Assembly (NCBI GenBank): GCA_036245805.1
Contig: BTRK01000003.1
Coordinates: forward strand, 22,843,292-22,907,291
Reading direction: 5' to 3'
DNA from: Pristionchus mayeri
Lineage: Eukaryota > Nematoda > Chromadorea > Rhabditida > Neodiplogasteridae
DNA: 64,000 nt
Shown here: one piece after another, positions 37,201-49,003 of the stretch
How positions within the stretch are numbered: position 1 is the stretch's first letter
Layout of the letters: each line of letters begins with the position of its first letter
Translations under genes and position numbers: made by a program
The notes under the pieces: generated by a model
The model's database searches: none
What the model saw: the letters and a program-made list of their open reading frames with translations, nothing else
What the model was told of the DNA's origin: nothing

Positions 37201-40200
37201 GTCTCTTCCCCGAGTGTCAGCTACTCTCACTAATCTCGTTTCTTCCTCCCCTCTACCACTTCTGTCTCCATCCATATCTGCTTCGTATGATACTCTCGTA
37301 GACTCTTCCTTCTGCATTCCTTCATTATCATACCCTGCTTGTCCATCCCCATCCTCTGATTCCTCCTTCCCCTCCTTCTTCCTCTTGTTCCTCTTCCCTT
37401 CCTTCATCACGTACTCTTCCCTCCATAGACTCGCTGTTCTTTTTGTGCCTTGTAGTTGGAGGGGCGGGGGAATTCGGGAGAGGGGGAGAGGGACACTTCC
37501 TCACCCTTCAGCAGATATGTTCTGTATAGGACGAAAGTTGTTCCATCCTCACTCAGGTGAGAATGAGGACTCATTCTGTAGTGAGAATGTATCTTTCTCA
37601 CTCGTGGTAGATTGGGTATTGGTGGACGACCCCTTGTCTTTGACTGCCCCCCCCCCTCTCCTCCCTCTGAGTCTCTTCCCTTCTATCGCCTTCACTTCTC
37701 ACGGCATTCTTATTCCATCCTTGTGGATTAGAAGACGAAAGGGAGCAAGAGAAAGGCAAGTGAGAAGGAGAAAGTGAGAGAGATAATTGATCTACCACCA
37801 GACTCGAAGGAGCCATTCTAACTGGAATGCTTGGGGGTACGGTATGCGACCGTCCAATTAATTGCTGCTTCTGCATTTATTTACTGTTGTCGAACGATAT
37901 GATGAATGAAGGAGATGGAGGGAGGGGGCACTTGGGTGTCTTCCTTTATCTCCCCGGTCTCTCACTTCTGACCTCACCCCCTCTCCCTCTCACTTGTAAT
38001 TGTGATTCCCGAGAGAGGGACTCACTCCATCCACAGTCTTCTCCCTTTCTCCTCTCCTCATTCAGTTCATGATCTGCTCTTCCCAAGGCAATGAATATAC
38101 TGTATATCATGCTATTCTCTCGCCTTGTTATCCTCCCTATCTTTGGATCATATTTATTACTCGAAAAGTAATTGTCTGGACTCATCTCGCCTCCCCCGTT
38201 CTCCCCCCCTCCCCCTCCCCCTCTCTCTGCTGCCCCCCCCCCCCCCCCACTTCCCTGTTGAATATCTGCAGCATCGTAACGATGCACGATCTTGTCCGAA
38301 TTCGGTAGTCCTTAAGTACAATTGAGTCGTAGTCCTCTCCTCCTCCTCCTCCTCCTCCCATTCCTCCTACCCCCCCCCCCCCCCCGTCCCTTCTCTCTTC
38401 TCGATATCTCAATACGTAATGTCTCACTTCTTCCCTTCTCCTTTCCTTTCCTTCGGGTTTTTTTGTGTTCATTCCTTCTTCTTCTCTTCCTTCATTCGAT
38501 CATTTGATGCCCGAAGGCCCCAACTGAGTAGTCCGAATTCACTGTTTTACCTCACCATGAGAGCCCAGAACTATTAATATATTCATTTCTGACTTCGTGC
38601 AATGTGAATGGATTGGATGGATTCTGATCCTTGAACTCGAGTGCTTTAACCCTCCATTATCTCTCCTTTCTCCTTCTGATCGTTCTCATCTACGATTGAT
38701 CCTCCAGATGTACCTCGTGGATCGGTTTGCCCCCATCGTGCATTGGTCTCCTCTCTCCTCCCCTCTCCTCCCCCCTTCTTCCTAACAGTTCCTGTGTGTG
38801 CTTAACATTATTCATCATCATCTCAAGTTGAATGGAAAAGGGGAAGAGAATTGGGCAGGAGATGGAGAAGGCAGTAGAGATGTCAAGATAATCAAGTTAT
38901 CGATTGAATAGTACTGTAGAAGCAGAGAGATATCAGGGACGGATGATTGGGTGCATTTAATTTTAACATTTAAAATAAAATTAGGCTTATCGTTCTCATG
39001 TGATTCTCAGTTGTCGTGCACTGGGTGCATCTGGAGTAGTGGATGAGGATGAACAAATCTCTGCTCCATTGATCTGTGCGCTATCGATTTCACCGTGAGG
39101 TGCGATGGGTATGGATATAATTGAAGTGAGTGAAAAGGAAATAGGTAGGAAGGAGGGAGACAGGTTTGAGAAGAGAGAAAGAGGAGGGAAAGGAAAGAGA
39201 ATGGAGATGAATTATGGATTGATCCATCCTCTCATATTTTCACTAATTTCATTCTATTCCCCTTTATCAGGCATTCTCCAGATAATTTTTTTTATCTTAA
39301 TCCTAACACGTTTCTTCTATTTTACGAGCCTCTTTCTTATCGCTCTTTCTGTTTTAATCACTTCTCATTATTATAATATTATAAATATAATAAGGTATCT
39401 CCTGATCATACTTTCAATTCCATCAGTTACATTTCATCCTCTCTCTCTTCACATTCCTCATCTTCTCTATTCAAGTGAAAGTGTCGTAAATGAGTAAATC
39501 TTTGTCTGTGTGACCCCCCCCTCTCCCTTTCTATTCTCTCTCGTTCCAATCTATGTTTTTGCACTGTCAGGTGTGGTTGGAAGGAGTGTGTCTGCCCTCT
39601 CCCCCCCTCTCTCTCTACAGGGTACTAGCCCCTCTTAGACTATCTCCCTCCCGCCATCCTATTCTGTCTATAATTGACGCGCATGCCCTCCCACTCTCTA
39701 TCTCCTCTATTTCCTCACCATACCATTCCTTCTCCTTTCCATTCTTCCTTGATCTATCCCTTCATCACTTGCTCCTTATCACCATTCACCCCTCTCATTA
39801 TCATAATTCACACCTTGTTCCTCCCTTTCTTCGTTGTCTCTTTTATCTCTCCGTTCCTAGTCTCTTTTTGTGAAAGAGAATAGGCCGATCACACAGTTTC
39901 GTCCCCTTTCCTTTCTCTCATCGGTAGTTGGTCTGTCCTCCATTCTTCCCTTCTTCCTTGGATGATCTCGCTTCTCCCTCCGTCTTCTATTCCATCTCAT
40001 TCATTATTCCTCCCTTCTTCTCCTTGTCGTTTTCTATCTCTTGTCTCTTCATGCCTCTCAATAGTCAAGGAATACCTGGTGTCTCCTTGTAGTCTCATCT
40101 CCTCCATCTCCCTTCTCTCCCTTCTAGGGAAACAACCGAACGAATCGCCCTTTTCCTTCCTAATATTTGTTTCAATTTACTCTCTTCTGATATCCTTCCC

Positions 40201-40464
40201 TTTCATTCTGTTCCATTATCCGCATTTTCTCCACCTCTTCGAGTTCCCTTAATTCTCCGTGAAAGAAAAGAGTACAATAATATTTGGTATATCTTGAGAC
40301 TCTTGGATTTCTCGTTTCTTCTCTTGTAAGGGAACGACGAGGATTGGACGAAGATTCTCCCTCCTCAAGGTTGATTCCGTTATGTTTATTCCCAAGTTGT
40401 TCTGACATATCGAAATGGGATCGTTCGTGAGATCACCATACATTATTGCAATTATTAATTGCAG
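34246..40464. other. Pyrimidine-rich region with isolated exon candidates only
   Basis: CT-rich plus strand with many C tracts (38232, 38374 and others). Weak coding signals: MDISPSPFPSISLPFDLV at 35339 behind a CAG acceptor; an exon-like basic piece KTKGSKRKASEKEK at 37732-37773 followed by GTGAGA; MYLVDRFAPIVH at 38708 behind CTCCAG; and GASGVVDEDEQISAPL at about 39013-39096, whose end phase fits the exon at 40465. These could be 5' exons of the Gln-rich gene downstream, but I cannot connect them with confidence. Confidence 0.35.
34410..34854 (-). CDS. Possible small gene, unrecognised
   Basis: Minus-strand frame from an ATG at 34854 (MQPRSITPLFRTY) that stays open past 34570. A second frame to the TAA at 34410 reads very protein-like (HYRRYLWRHGYHIHDTHAIL, then EIIYEHTKNFIQESK). 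The two join in frame only through a 19-base GT...AG segment (34552-34570) or an undetected junction. The open frame has a further non-ATG extension toward 34998. GA-rich sequence gives chance open frames here, so I treat it as tentative. No family recognised. Confidence 0.22.
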
Positions 40465-43400
40465 GATGCATATGACTGAAGGGCCGACACCTTCACAACA
40501 GCTGAGTGAAGATGACAAGTGAGTACTCGTCCATCAAAAGACGGTTGCAATACAGTAGTAGATGGCTATTGATTCCTACGATCTGCACTCACTTTTGAAC
40601 TGAGCGAACATTGTAGATGAGAAGGGGAGGGGGGAGTGTAATTATTAGATGTGACTGCCCCTTAGATAATCTCGCTCAGCTCGTTCCTCCAGATGTGAAC
40701 TAGTAGAGAGAGAAGAGGAAGGAAATGAATAAGGGAAGAATAGATAAGAGAGAAGGAAGGGATTGAGTCATTCCATGGAGTGCACTCCCTTTCCTCTGTT
40801 AAAACGTGTCTAGTTCATTGAGGACTCAGTTCAGTAGTCATTTTCCTCTCCTCGTCTCTATTCTTCATTGCAGACATCGGCAGTCGATCCTCAACCAGAA
40901 CAACGAGAATTTGCATAGGTTAGTTGGCACTTGATAATTTCACTTATATTTATCTCGTAATTTCTTTTATCCTGCTTAAAGTTTAAAAATATATTATGAT
41001 TACTGTGAATGGAGATATGTATCAATGGGGGGAGGGGTACACCCCTCATCTGGTGTCATATCATATTGCATGTCAAATTTGACTTAATTTTTCAAATTCT
41101 TTTTCTTATTCATCTCAGCAGTCTAAGTCTAAGCATAAGAGATACATTTCCTTTCTCATGATCTGTGAATAGTAGGCACTTATGCAACATTCCTTAAATT
41201 GATGTGGTAATATTAGGTTGTAACATAAGTTTTGCCGCATTTCGGAGGCTCGCAATATTTCCATGAAGATTCTTCTGAAACACTCCCGTTGCCTGACCTC
41301 CTAGTATATGTGTGTGGTGTGCATGCACATTCAAACTATAGGGTATAGCTGAACTGTCCATGCCGCCCATGTGAAAAATATTGATATGAAATGATTTAAA
41401 TTTTGTGAAAATTTTACTAATTTGTTTGATCCAGAGCTAGTTCGCAGAGACGGATAATGAATCATACTCCTACTGCATGGTACTATGCCCCGTGAATGCT
41501 CTTTCAAAATATATGTCAGATATAGTGCTATGCTGAGTGGAACCAAAGATATAGTTCACTGAATCTAAGGTTAGCCGATGATCCGTAGCCTACTTGATAA
41601 ACTCTCCTGAATCCAAAATTACAACAACAGTGACTTACACAAGCGCGTTCCAATTACCACTCGTGGGGGTCTAATTTATCATTAAACATGTGAGGCAGAT
41701 AATACTCTACTGGTGGGAAATGTGTATTTTCATTAATTCAATTCGCACACAATTTTGACAAAAATTCACGTTTAGGTGTTTCGAATTCAAGATTTTCATT
41801 CAAAAGCAAATGATTTCCAAAACCAATCCAAATGGATAATGGTAAAGGAAGGGTTAACGGTTCGGATGGACACAATAAATCAGATATTGAACATGTGTGT
41901 GAGGCAGGAATTTGAACAAGGTGTAAATTTCAGTAGTTTCATTTTCATACCATCGTTCTGTATGGAGCCACTTATCTGAATAGAACCCAATCTACCCCAA
42001 ACTTTAACTATATAATGACCACTTTGGGGGAATTGTATTCCTCAACTATTTGGATATTGATATACATTTAGAAGAAAGTTCGGCTTACAAAAGTTTTCTC
42101 GACCGTCACCTACCATCCACATTATACAAACTCTTCTAAATTTCTTGAACGCTTTTCGTTTGTCATTATCCGTGGGTGGTTCAAAATTATGCCCAAATAT
42201 AGTACTTTACGCAAATCACACAAAATCGGCATAATTTATCCTTTTCAAGAAGAGCTGATGCGTGAAAATGATTTGTAATCCTTATCTCAGTACAACTTTG
42301 TCTGGCTGTTGTGCCTCCCTAACTGCCTTGAGAGGACTGAAGTAAAGTGCTTTAGAAAGGATACGAAGGCCCTCACTGACGATGAATAACGAAATTGAGA
42401 TTAAATTAATTCGAAAAATTTCTGAGGTTAGAGAGCATAAGAGGTAGGACGCGACAAAACTTATGTTACAGCCTGATACCTTAAAAAAATTGTCCCAACG
42501 ATTTATAAGTAGCTACAGTAAAGATATTGGGAAGTCTAACTAGTTGAAATTTGTTTTAAAGGGATAATAAAAAGGCCTGAAACATACACATGACTGTATG
42601 TTACAGAACCCAGATTTAAATAAGTTGGGTGTATTGAGTGAAAGTGTGATGCAGATATGGATTCAGGTGGAGAATGGCTGCACAAGAAGAAGCCCAGAAT
42701 ATGAATCTAATTAGAGATATGAAGATAAAGACGGAAACTGAGGAGAGAGGGGCACTTCGACAAAGGTGAGTGAATGAGCAGAGAAGAGAGGGAGAAGGGG
42801 GGGGGGGGAGAATGATGAGTGGGGGGAATGAGGATGCAGTTGCAGATATTTAACTTCGGATACTGAACAAAGACTGAAGATGGCAGAGAAGGAAGTGGAA
42901 GAAGGAAGAGGAGGAGGGATGATGAATGGAGGAGGATTCCCTGCCCATCATGGTACGAGAGGAGGAGAGAGAATGGAGGAGTGAATGGAGTCTTGCAGGG
43001 ATGCCTCAGATGATGGTTCCCCATCCCATGGCTTCTCACTATGTGAGGGTGCCTCCTTCGATGCAGCAGCTGCAGCAGCTGCCGATGCAAGGGATGCATG
43101 GGATGCAGTCCTCTCCGATGGCAGGCCATCCCTCTCTACCTCCCAATGTAAGAATCCCCTTCTATTCCTCAATCCACATTACCATTGTCACCGTTCCTGA
43201 GAATTTGGTAGAGATAACGACTATTGAATGAAATCTGCAGGGTATGGGATCGAGCGAACCGAATTCACGAAAAAGGCCGTCTACTACACCCAACTATGAA
43301 GAGGGATGCAAGCGAATTATGATGGACAGTATGTTACCCCCAAGCATTGCCCTGTGTAGAATGACTCTAGTGATGAGGAGTGTGAATGATATGCGGTTCC

Positions 43401-45739
43401 CTCTCTCTCTCTCTCCCTTCAGATTCTTCTCCCTCGAATCCATTCGGATATCCTCCGGGTGCAGTCTTGGACACGAAGTTTCCCTCTCTTCCTCATTATC
43501 AGAGTGGAAGTGTCAGTGATTTACACATATCATAGTTGTAGTCATAATTATAGTTATAGTTGATGATGATGATACAGAAAACAGAAAACTATTTGTACAC
43601 TTGTATAAGATTGTTTCGTCACGATATCGTCTTCTCTTTTTAATGGTACTCCTTCTATTCTGAATGATATCTAATGGAAGAGTGGACTGTTTGAATGGAT
43701 TCCTTCCAGATGCCCTCTCACTACAATCCTACCTACCAGATGGCTGCAGCAGCTGCACATCACGAGCTGCAAGCTCCTCCCCCTCAGCATCCTCCTTCGT
43801 TCCCTCCGATGGGAGTGCCCACTGCCTCGACGACGTCTCACTCCTCTCCTTCGTCGTCGTGCATCGTCTCCTCTTCGTCTCTCTCTCATTCGAATGGAGG
43901 GAGTGCATCGAAGGATGATCTGGACACTCTCAACACTGACAATGTCGATGTCATGGTCAATGCAGTCGTCAGTTTCATTCCCATCCATTCTCTGATTACT
44001 CACTTTACAGTGGAATTCCCCCCTTTGCAGTCTTCCTTCTCTGGTGAGGATCTGGGCACGGATGATCTGGGATTGGACGAGTGGTCGGGAGGATCGACAG
44101 GAGAAGGAGGAGGAGGGCCTTCGTCTCTCCCTTCTCAGTCCAATGGAGTCGTTCTTCCTCCAACCACTTCATCTTCATCCTCTACTCCCCACTCCAATAG
44201 GATGTCTACTCCTGGAGGTTCCTATTCATTCATCTACTATCTCCCTTACTCTCTCTCTCTCTCAAATGAGGATCCTCTAATCTCTCTCTCTCAGTAGGTG
44301 GTGAGGATGCGGGAGGTGGAGCAGTTTCCTCTTCGTCTGCTCATCAATCGCCCATGACTGCATACCATCCATCCCCTCATCAGCCGATGCACCATCTCAT
44401 CAACCACGTCAACTCAGTCGGGGGAGCACCAGAGAGTGTCCAATCGGTGAGTGTCTCTCCCCCTCCACCTCGATGAGTGTGATTGCAGACGTCATCTCAT
44501 CCTCCCCTCACTCCAACCACTTCCTCGATAGGTCCTCCTTCTGATTCCTCCACTCCATTCCCTCAGATGGCGAATCCCTCTTCTCTCCCTCCTCACATGC
44601 AGTCTTCCTTCCCGATGACCTCTTCCTCTCATACTCAACCCCCTCTTCTCTCGATACCCTCCTCCTCTCTCTCTGCTCATTCCCTTCCTCCCCCTACTCT
44701 CCCTCCTCCTGCTGCTCCTCCCAAGAAGAAGACGAAGAAGGCTGCAGCACCCAAACAGCCCTCCCTCCCTCCTTCCCACTTCCCTCTTCCCGGAATGGTA
44801 CCCAATGGAATCTCTCCCACTCCCTATCCCATGATCCCCTCCATCCCTACCAATCAGTTCGCTCCTCCTCCTGGTTCAATCCAAGCTCCTCCCATCACTT
44901 CTGAGATGGGCGGAGTCTTCGGAGGGAATGGAGCCCCGCCCAATCCAGTCGCCATGCAATCGCAGCATTATATGATGTATATGAGACAGCAGCAGCATCA
45001 GCAGATGATGATGGCGATGCATCAGCAACAGATGAGACAGAATGGTGAGTATGAGGGAGAGGAGGGAGGGATGGGGATGGGGATGGGGATGGATGGATGG
45101 TAGATGGTTAACTCTCTCTCTCTCTCTCTCTCTTGCAGGAATGGTGTCGCCAGGGACGAGTGGTGCGGGTGGAGGAGTGCCCCCCGTGCAGGGAATTATG
45201 CCCCCTCGAGTGCCCATCGGAATCCCACCCGGACAGCCGATGATGTCACCTTCTATGGTGCAGCAGCAACAACAACAGCAGCACATGTGGCAGATGCAGC
45301 AGATGCAGATACAGATGCAGATGAGGATGCAGCAGCCGATGAGGTGAGGAGGGGGGAGGGAGGGCGAGTGGGGGAAGGGAGGAGCGATGAAAGTATATGT
45401 CCTTGCAGGTTTCCAATGAACATGTCTTCATCGGATCCTCAGATGCAGGCGATGATGCATCAACAGCAGCAGATGCAGCACATGCAACTGCTGCAGCAGC
45501 AAGGACAGCAACAGCCTCAGCAGCAGATGCATCAAGTGCAGCAGCAGGGGAGTGCATCGGGAGGAGGATCGCCGATGGTGAGCGGAGCTGCAGTCCAGAA
45601 TGGAATGGGCTCTCAGTCAGTCGCCTCCCCCTACAATGCCTCCCATCCCCAGATGAGTCCTGCTTATTCACAGAGTTCTGCTTTTTCCCATACCTCCGCT
45701 CCTTTCCCCTACGCTACCTCCGCCCCTTTCCCCTCATAA
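40465..45739 (+). CDS. Gln/Met/Pro/Ser-rich nuclear-type protein, 5' end unresolved
   Basis: Exons in agreeing phase: 40465-40518 (TEGPTPSQQLSEDDK), 40874-40918, 42667-42765, 42846-42952, 42999-43147, 43241-43328, 43433-43511, 43710-43967, about 44031 on, then further exons to TAA at 45737-45739. The N-terminal part is helical and charged (RQSILNQNNENLHRWRMAAQ, then EEAQNMNLIRDMKIKTETEE). Next come Met/Gln/Pro runs (MPQMMVPHP, QQLQQLPMQGMHGMQ), a short basic piece SRKRPSTT, an acidic DNVDVMVNAV/EDLGTDDLGLDEW patch, KKKTKKAAAPK, and a long Gln/Met tail. The composition is that of a transcriptional coactivator. A charged helix followed by a Gln-rich body also fits nematode Mastermind (SEL-8/LAG-3), but I see no decisive motif. 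A mariner-like element occupies the 1.7-kb intron 40919-42666. Confidence 0.7.
41213..42476. mobile_element. Mariner-like element, non-autonomous or decayed
   Basis: Begins TTAGGTTGTAACATAAGTTT and ends with the reverse complement of nearly the same sequence (CAAAACTTATGTTACAGCCTGA at the end). It is flanked on both sides by TA (41211-41212 and 42477-42478), the mariner target duplication. TTAGGTTG is a classic mariner terminal sequence, and 1264 bases is full mariner size. I find no transposase-like open frame (no long ORF and no D,D34D context), so any coding region is decayed. Sits in an intron. Confidence 0.75.
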
Positions 45740-46325
45740 CCCCTTCTCAATAGAAGGAGAAGGCTAGGTTTTAGACGTTTATCCTATCTGAAAATAGTCC
45801 CCCGACCACATTGTTTCACTTTGTTCATATAGCACTGCTACGACTCGACTTGCCATTGAAATACTGTATTTACAAGTGATTAGTCGATTTGTTACGAATT
45901 TTGCTCACTCATTACATATTGACCTAGTGTCGTTATTATTTATCGATAGGTGAGAGGTTTCTCTCTCTCTCTCTCTCCATGTTTGTATCCATTGCTCAAT
46001 CCAGGTGATCCCTCCCATTCTCATTTTCATTCTCTTCACTCATTCAGTAATATCTCAAACATAAGAATATGCAACGACGGTGATAAATCATATTGAGTAT
46101 TCTATTTGGAAGAGTACTTATCACATGCTGTAAAGAGTAAGCATAAAAACAAATGTAAAGAACTTTCGAATTAGGGAGTCTTATCCAATAGTACAACAAA
46201 GTCTGTTCGACCCTCACGGTGGTGTGGCAAAAGGAGTGAATGCGAGAGATGCGTTTATCCTCTCAATGGGGCACACTTTGGTTCATTCTTGCATTCTCCA
46301 TTCGGTGTGAATTCTTCCTCTCTCC
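45740..46325. other. Convergent spacer
   Basis: Lies between the 3' ends of the Gln-rich gene and the tyrosine phosphatase. Contains a CT-dinucleotide run near 45958-45977. No gene seen. Confidence 0.5.
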
Positions 46326-48001
46326 TCACATGAATCCTCGCTGCTTGCAAAGAGTCTCATACTGATTCACGAAGTCGGCCACTTCTGCTTCAGTCACTAC
46401 CTGAATACTGTAGATGGATGGGATACGGTAGAGGGATACTGTACCTTCTTCGCTACAGCATCAGCCAGCAGGACTCGATGCATGTAGAGGTACTGTATAT
46501 CCATCTGGACTGATCCGTGACGTTTGGCTCTCAATTCGATCACCACCTGCGAATCAAAGTTGATCTTTGATCTTTATCTTCATCTCTCACTTCCTTCAAA
46601 GTAGTCTTCTCGCCAGCCATAATCTTGGTCATCATCATATCCAATCCCACGATAGTTCCCGTTCGACCAATTCCTCAAACAAATCAGTTATCGATCATCC
46701 CTTTGTGTGCACCGTACCCGCAGAGCAGTGGATTACGGTAGGAGACTGCTTTTTCAGTCTGGTGAGCAGTCGCATGCACGTAGTCACATCCAGAGGAACT
46801 CCACGATCCGGCCAGTTGTTCCAGTGGTAATGATCACAGTCTCGAGTCTCCTGAGACAATGATCTTTGATCTCTCTCCCCTCTCTTCTTGGATTGATCTT
46901 TGATCTTCCCCTCTTCTCGTATTGATCATTGATCCCTGTCCATCCTTCACTCACCTTGCCATCACTGAGAGCGAGAGTCGAAATGGTGATCAACTTGCAA
47001 TATTCCTGTCTCTCTTTCACCTTCACATTAACTTGACCGTACTGAGCCTACGATCAATTAGCCATTCCATTGATCTTTGATCTCTCCCTCACCTCTCCAC
47101 TTTCAGGGTAGTACTGTTCACACTTCTTCTTTCCCTGTTCCACGATGTTACACAGCATGACGATAGATCTGAGATGATTACTGTCATTCAATCGATTTCT
47201 CCATTCACTCACAGACACTTTTCTTGCCATACCATCCTCCAGAAATCATCGATCGTCGATACGATTGGACCCTGATCGAAAGTCATTTTATCAAAAGAAA
47301 ACATCAAAGATCAACCTGGGTGCAGATGTACTTCCGTTTGTCGACGATAGGAGCCCAATTAGCATGAATGTAGTCCACTGGGCGTATGGTAGTTAAGGGG
47401 TACTGTATCGGTTATCGATTCTTACACGCTCCCTCTGGCCATTTGAGGACGACTCGAGATTCATCGATACAGTACACATCCTTATATCGATTTCTGTCTG
47501 CATGAGCATCGAAGGCTATTTTCGGAGCAGCTGAGGAATACGGTAATGAGAGTAATCAATACGAGGTACAGTATACCTCCGATCGCCTGAGTCGCTTTCT
47601 TGATATCGTCGAACTCGGCGAGAAGACCTTGTATGCCAGTCTGGAATGGAAATCGATATTATCTGTCTACAGTATCCCTCTCTCACTTTGCAAGTATGGG
47701 TCACGAAGTGAACGAAGGCTTCCTTGTTAGCCAGCTTCGGATCTGCGGCTTTGCGCCGATTTACTGCAGATTACGGTAGATGAGATGAATCGATTGCCCG
47801 ACAGTTTACCTGCCGACTTTGTGGCCTTGGACCCTTTCTTCTTCTTCTCTACATTGTCTACTTGGGTCCCATCATCTTCCACTGCAATCGGATACTGTAG
47901 ACTGAGGATATCGATCGACACTCACTAGTTGCGACGGAGGCATCATTATTGGATGTCTTCTTTGCTCTTGCTCCACCAGCTTTAGCCATACGAGACGCCA
48001 T
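46326..48001 (-). CDS. Cytosolic protein tyrosine phosphatase, nematode single-domain type
   Basis: Dephosphorylates phosphotyrosine. From MASRMAKAGGARAKKTSNND (ATG at 48001) through a Lys-rich leader (VEKKKKGSKATKSAGK) to one PTP domain: NKEAFVHFVTHTCK, DYIHANWAP, KYICTQGPI, FWRMVWQEK, IVMLCNIVEQGKKKCEQYYP, HYHWNNWPDRGVPL (WPD loop, about 46810), IVHCSAGIGRTGTIVGLDMM (catalytic Cys and Arg, about 46730-46650), ending CKQRGFM. All catalytic residues are present, so it should be active. The layout matches the large nematode family of short PTPs, many of them sperm-expressed in C. elegans. About ten short introns carry GATCTTTGATC and TACGGTA/TACTGTA motifs. The last exon is 46326-46400. Confidence 0.87.
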
Positions 48002-49003
48002 TCGTGGGATGACTACGGTAGTCTACCGTATATGGCGGAGAGAGGGAGATGAGGATGAGAGGAGAGGGAGTGAGGGGAGGGAGAGGAGAGGAAAACGGAC
48101 GAACCGAAATCGAGTGAAGAAAGTAATATAAATGAATGGAGAATGAGGAGGGAGGAAGATGAACACTCTCGCAATTATGTCCAGTTAGAATTTCCATATA
48201 TATATTTGACAATTTCATATTTATATTTGACATGTATAATTTATTCAGTATAACATACAAATATTTGTGATATAGCGTTGCAGGATGTTCGATAAGGAGG
48301 GCAATTAAGGATCTCATTGTTCCTTCACTGGATTTACCATTCGATCGGTCACTACAGTGTGGAAGGAAAGGAGCTGGTAGTAGAGAGAGGAAGAAGGGAG
48401 AACCAAATAAAATAGTGGACAGGTAAGCAGAACTTCTTTCATCTGCCAAAGCGGTCCATTGATTTTTCTATAAACCTTTTCTCACCATAGTATATTGAAT
48501 ATTAATCTAAGAAAGCTCCTTCTCCATCCACTCTCTCTTTCTATCTACCTCCTCTCTTCATTTCTCCCTTCGTCGATCTCTCTCTCTCTCTTCATATGTT
48601 TCCATAGTCACAATTCCTGATATTCCTTCCGTGTAGAGTGCCCTTGACATCTCATTCCTTCCTTGCCCTCTTCCATCCTCATTTCACACCACCGAAGATG
48701 TCTGATTCCCTTCCCTTTCTCTCCTTCCCTCCTACTTTAATCGATTGTCCTCTCCTTCGGAAGAAGTGGAATGGAAGGTGCTATTGCTAGACAGTCCTCC
48801 TCTCTTCCCCCTCTTTCTCTCTCTCTCTCTCTTCTCCATCCTCTTTGAGTGTCAACATCTTCAACATAGAGACTTCATGGAGACACTTCTCTAATTGGGA
48901 GGGGAGGGAGAGGGAGGATCTCTCTCCTCCTTCTCCTTCTTCCGCTCTCTATCCTCGCTCCCTTTCCATTCTTGATTCCCTTCTCTTCTCTTCTTCATTC
49001 CAG
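48002..49003. other. Divergent intergenic region
   Basis: Between the phosphatase start (minus) and the TRM9-type start (plus). GA-rich next to the phosphatase and CT-rich toward the methyltransferase. Presumably holds both promoters. No gene seen. Confidence 0.5.

Noticed and set aside
36635..37777. A 380-codon open frame on the plus strand
   Set aside because: Translation is almost only S, P, L and F in CT-rich DNA where stop codons are rare; no conserved segment, and it crosses plausible splice sites.
41331..41979. Open frames inside the mariner-like element
   Set aside because: Short, on both strands, without transposase motifs.
43695..45671. Long antisense frames opposite the Gln-rich exons
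   Set aside because: Products of CAG/CTG-type codon repetition; the plus frame has consistent splice phases.
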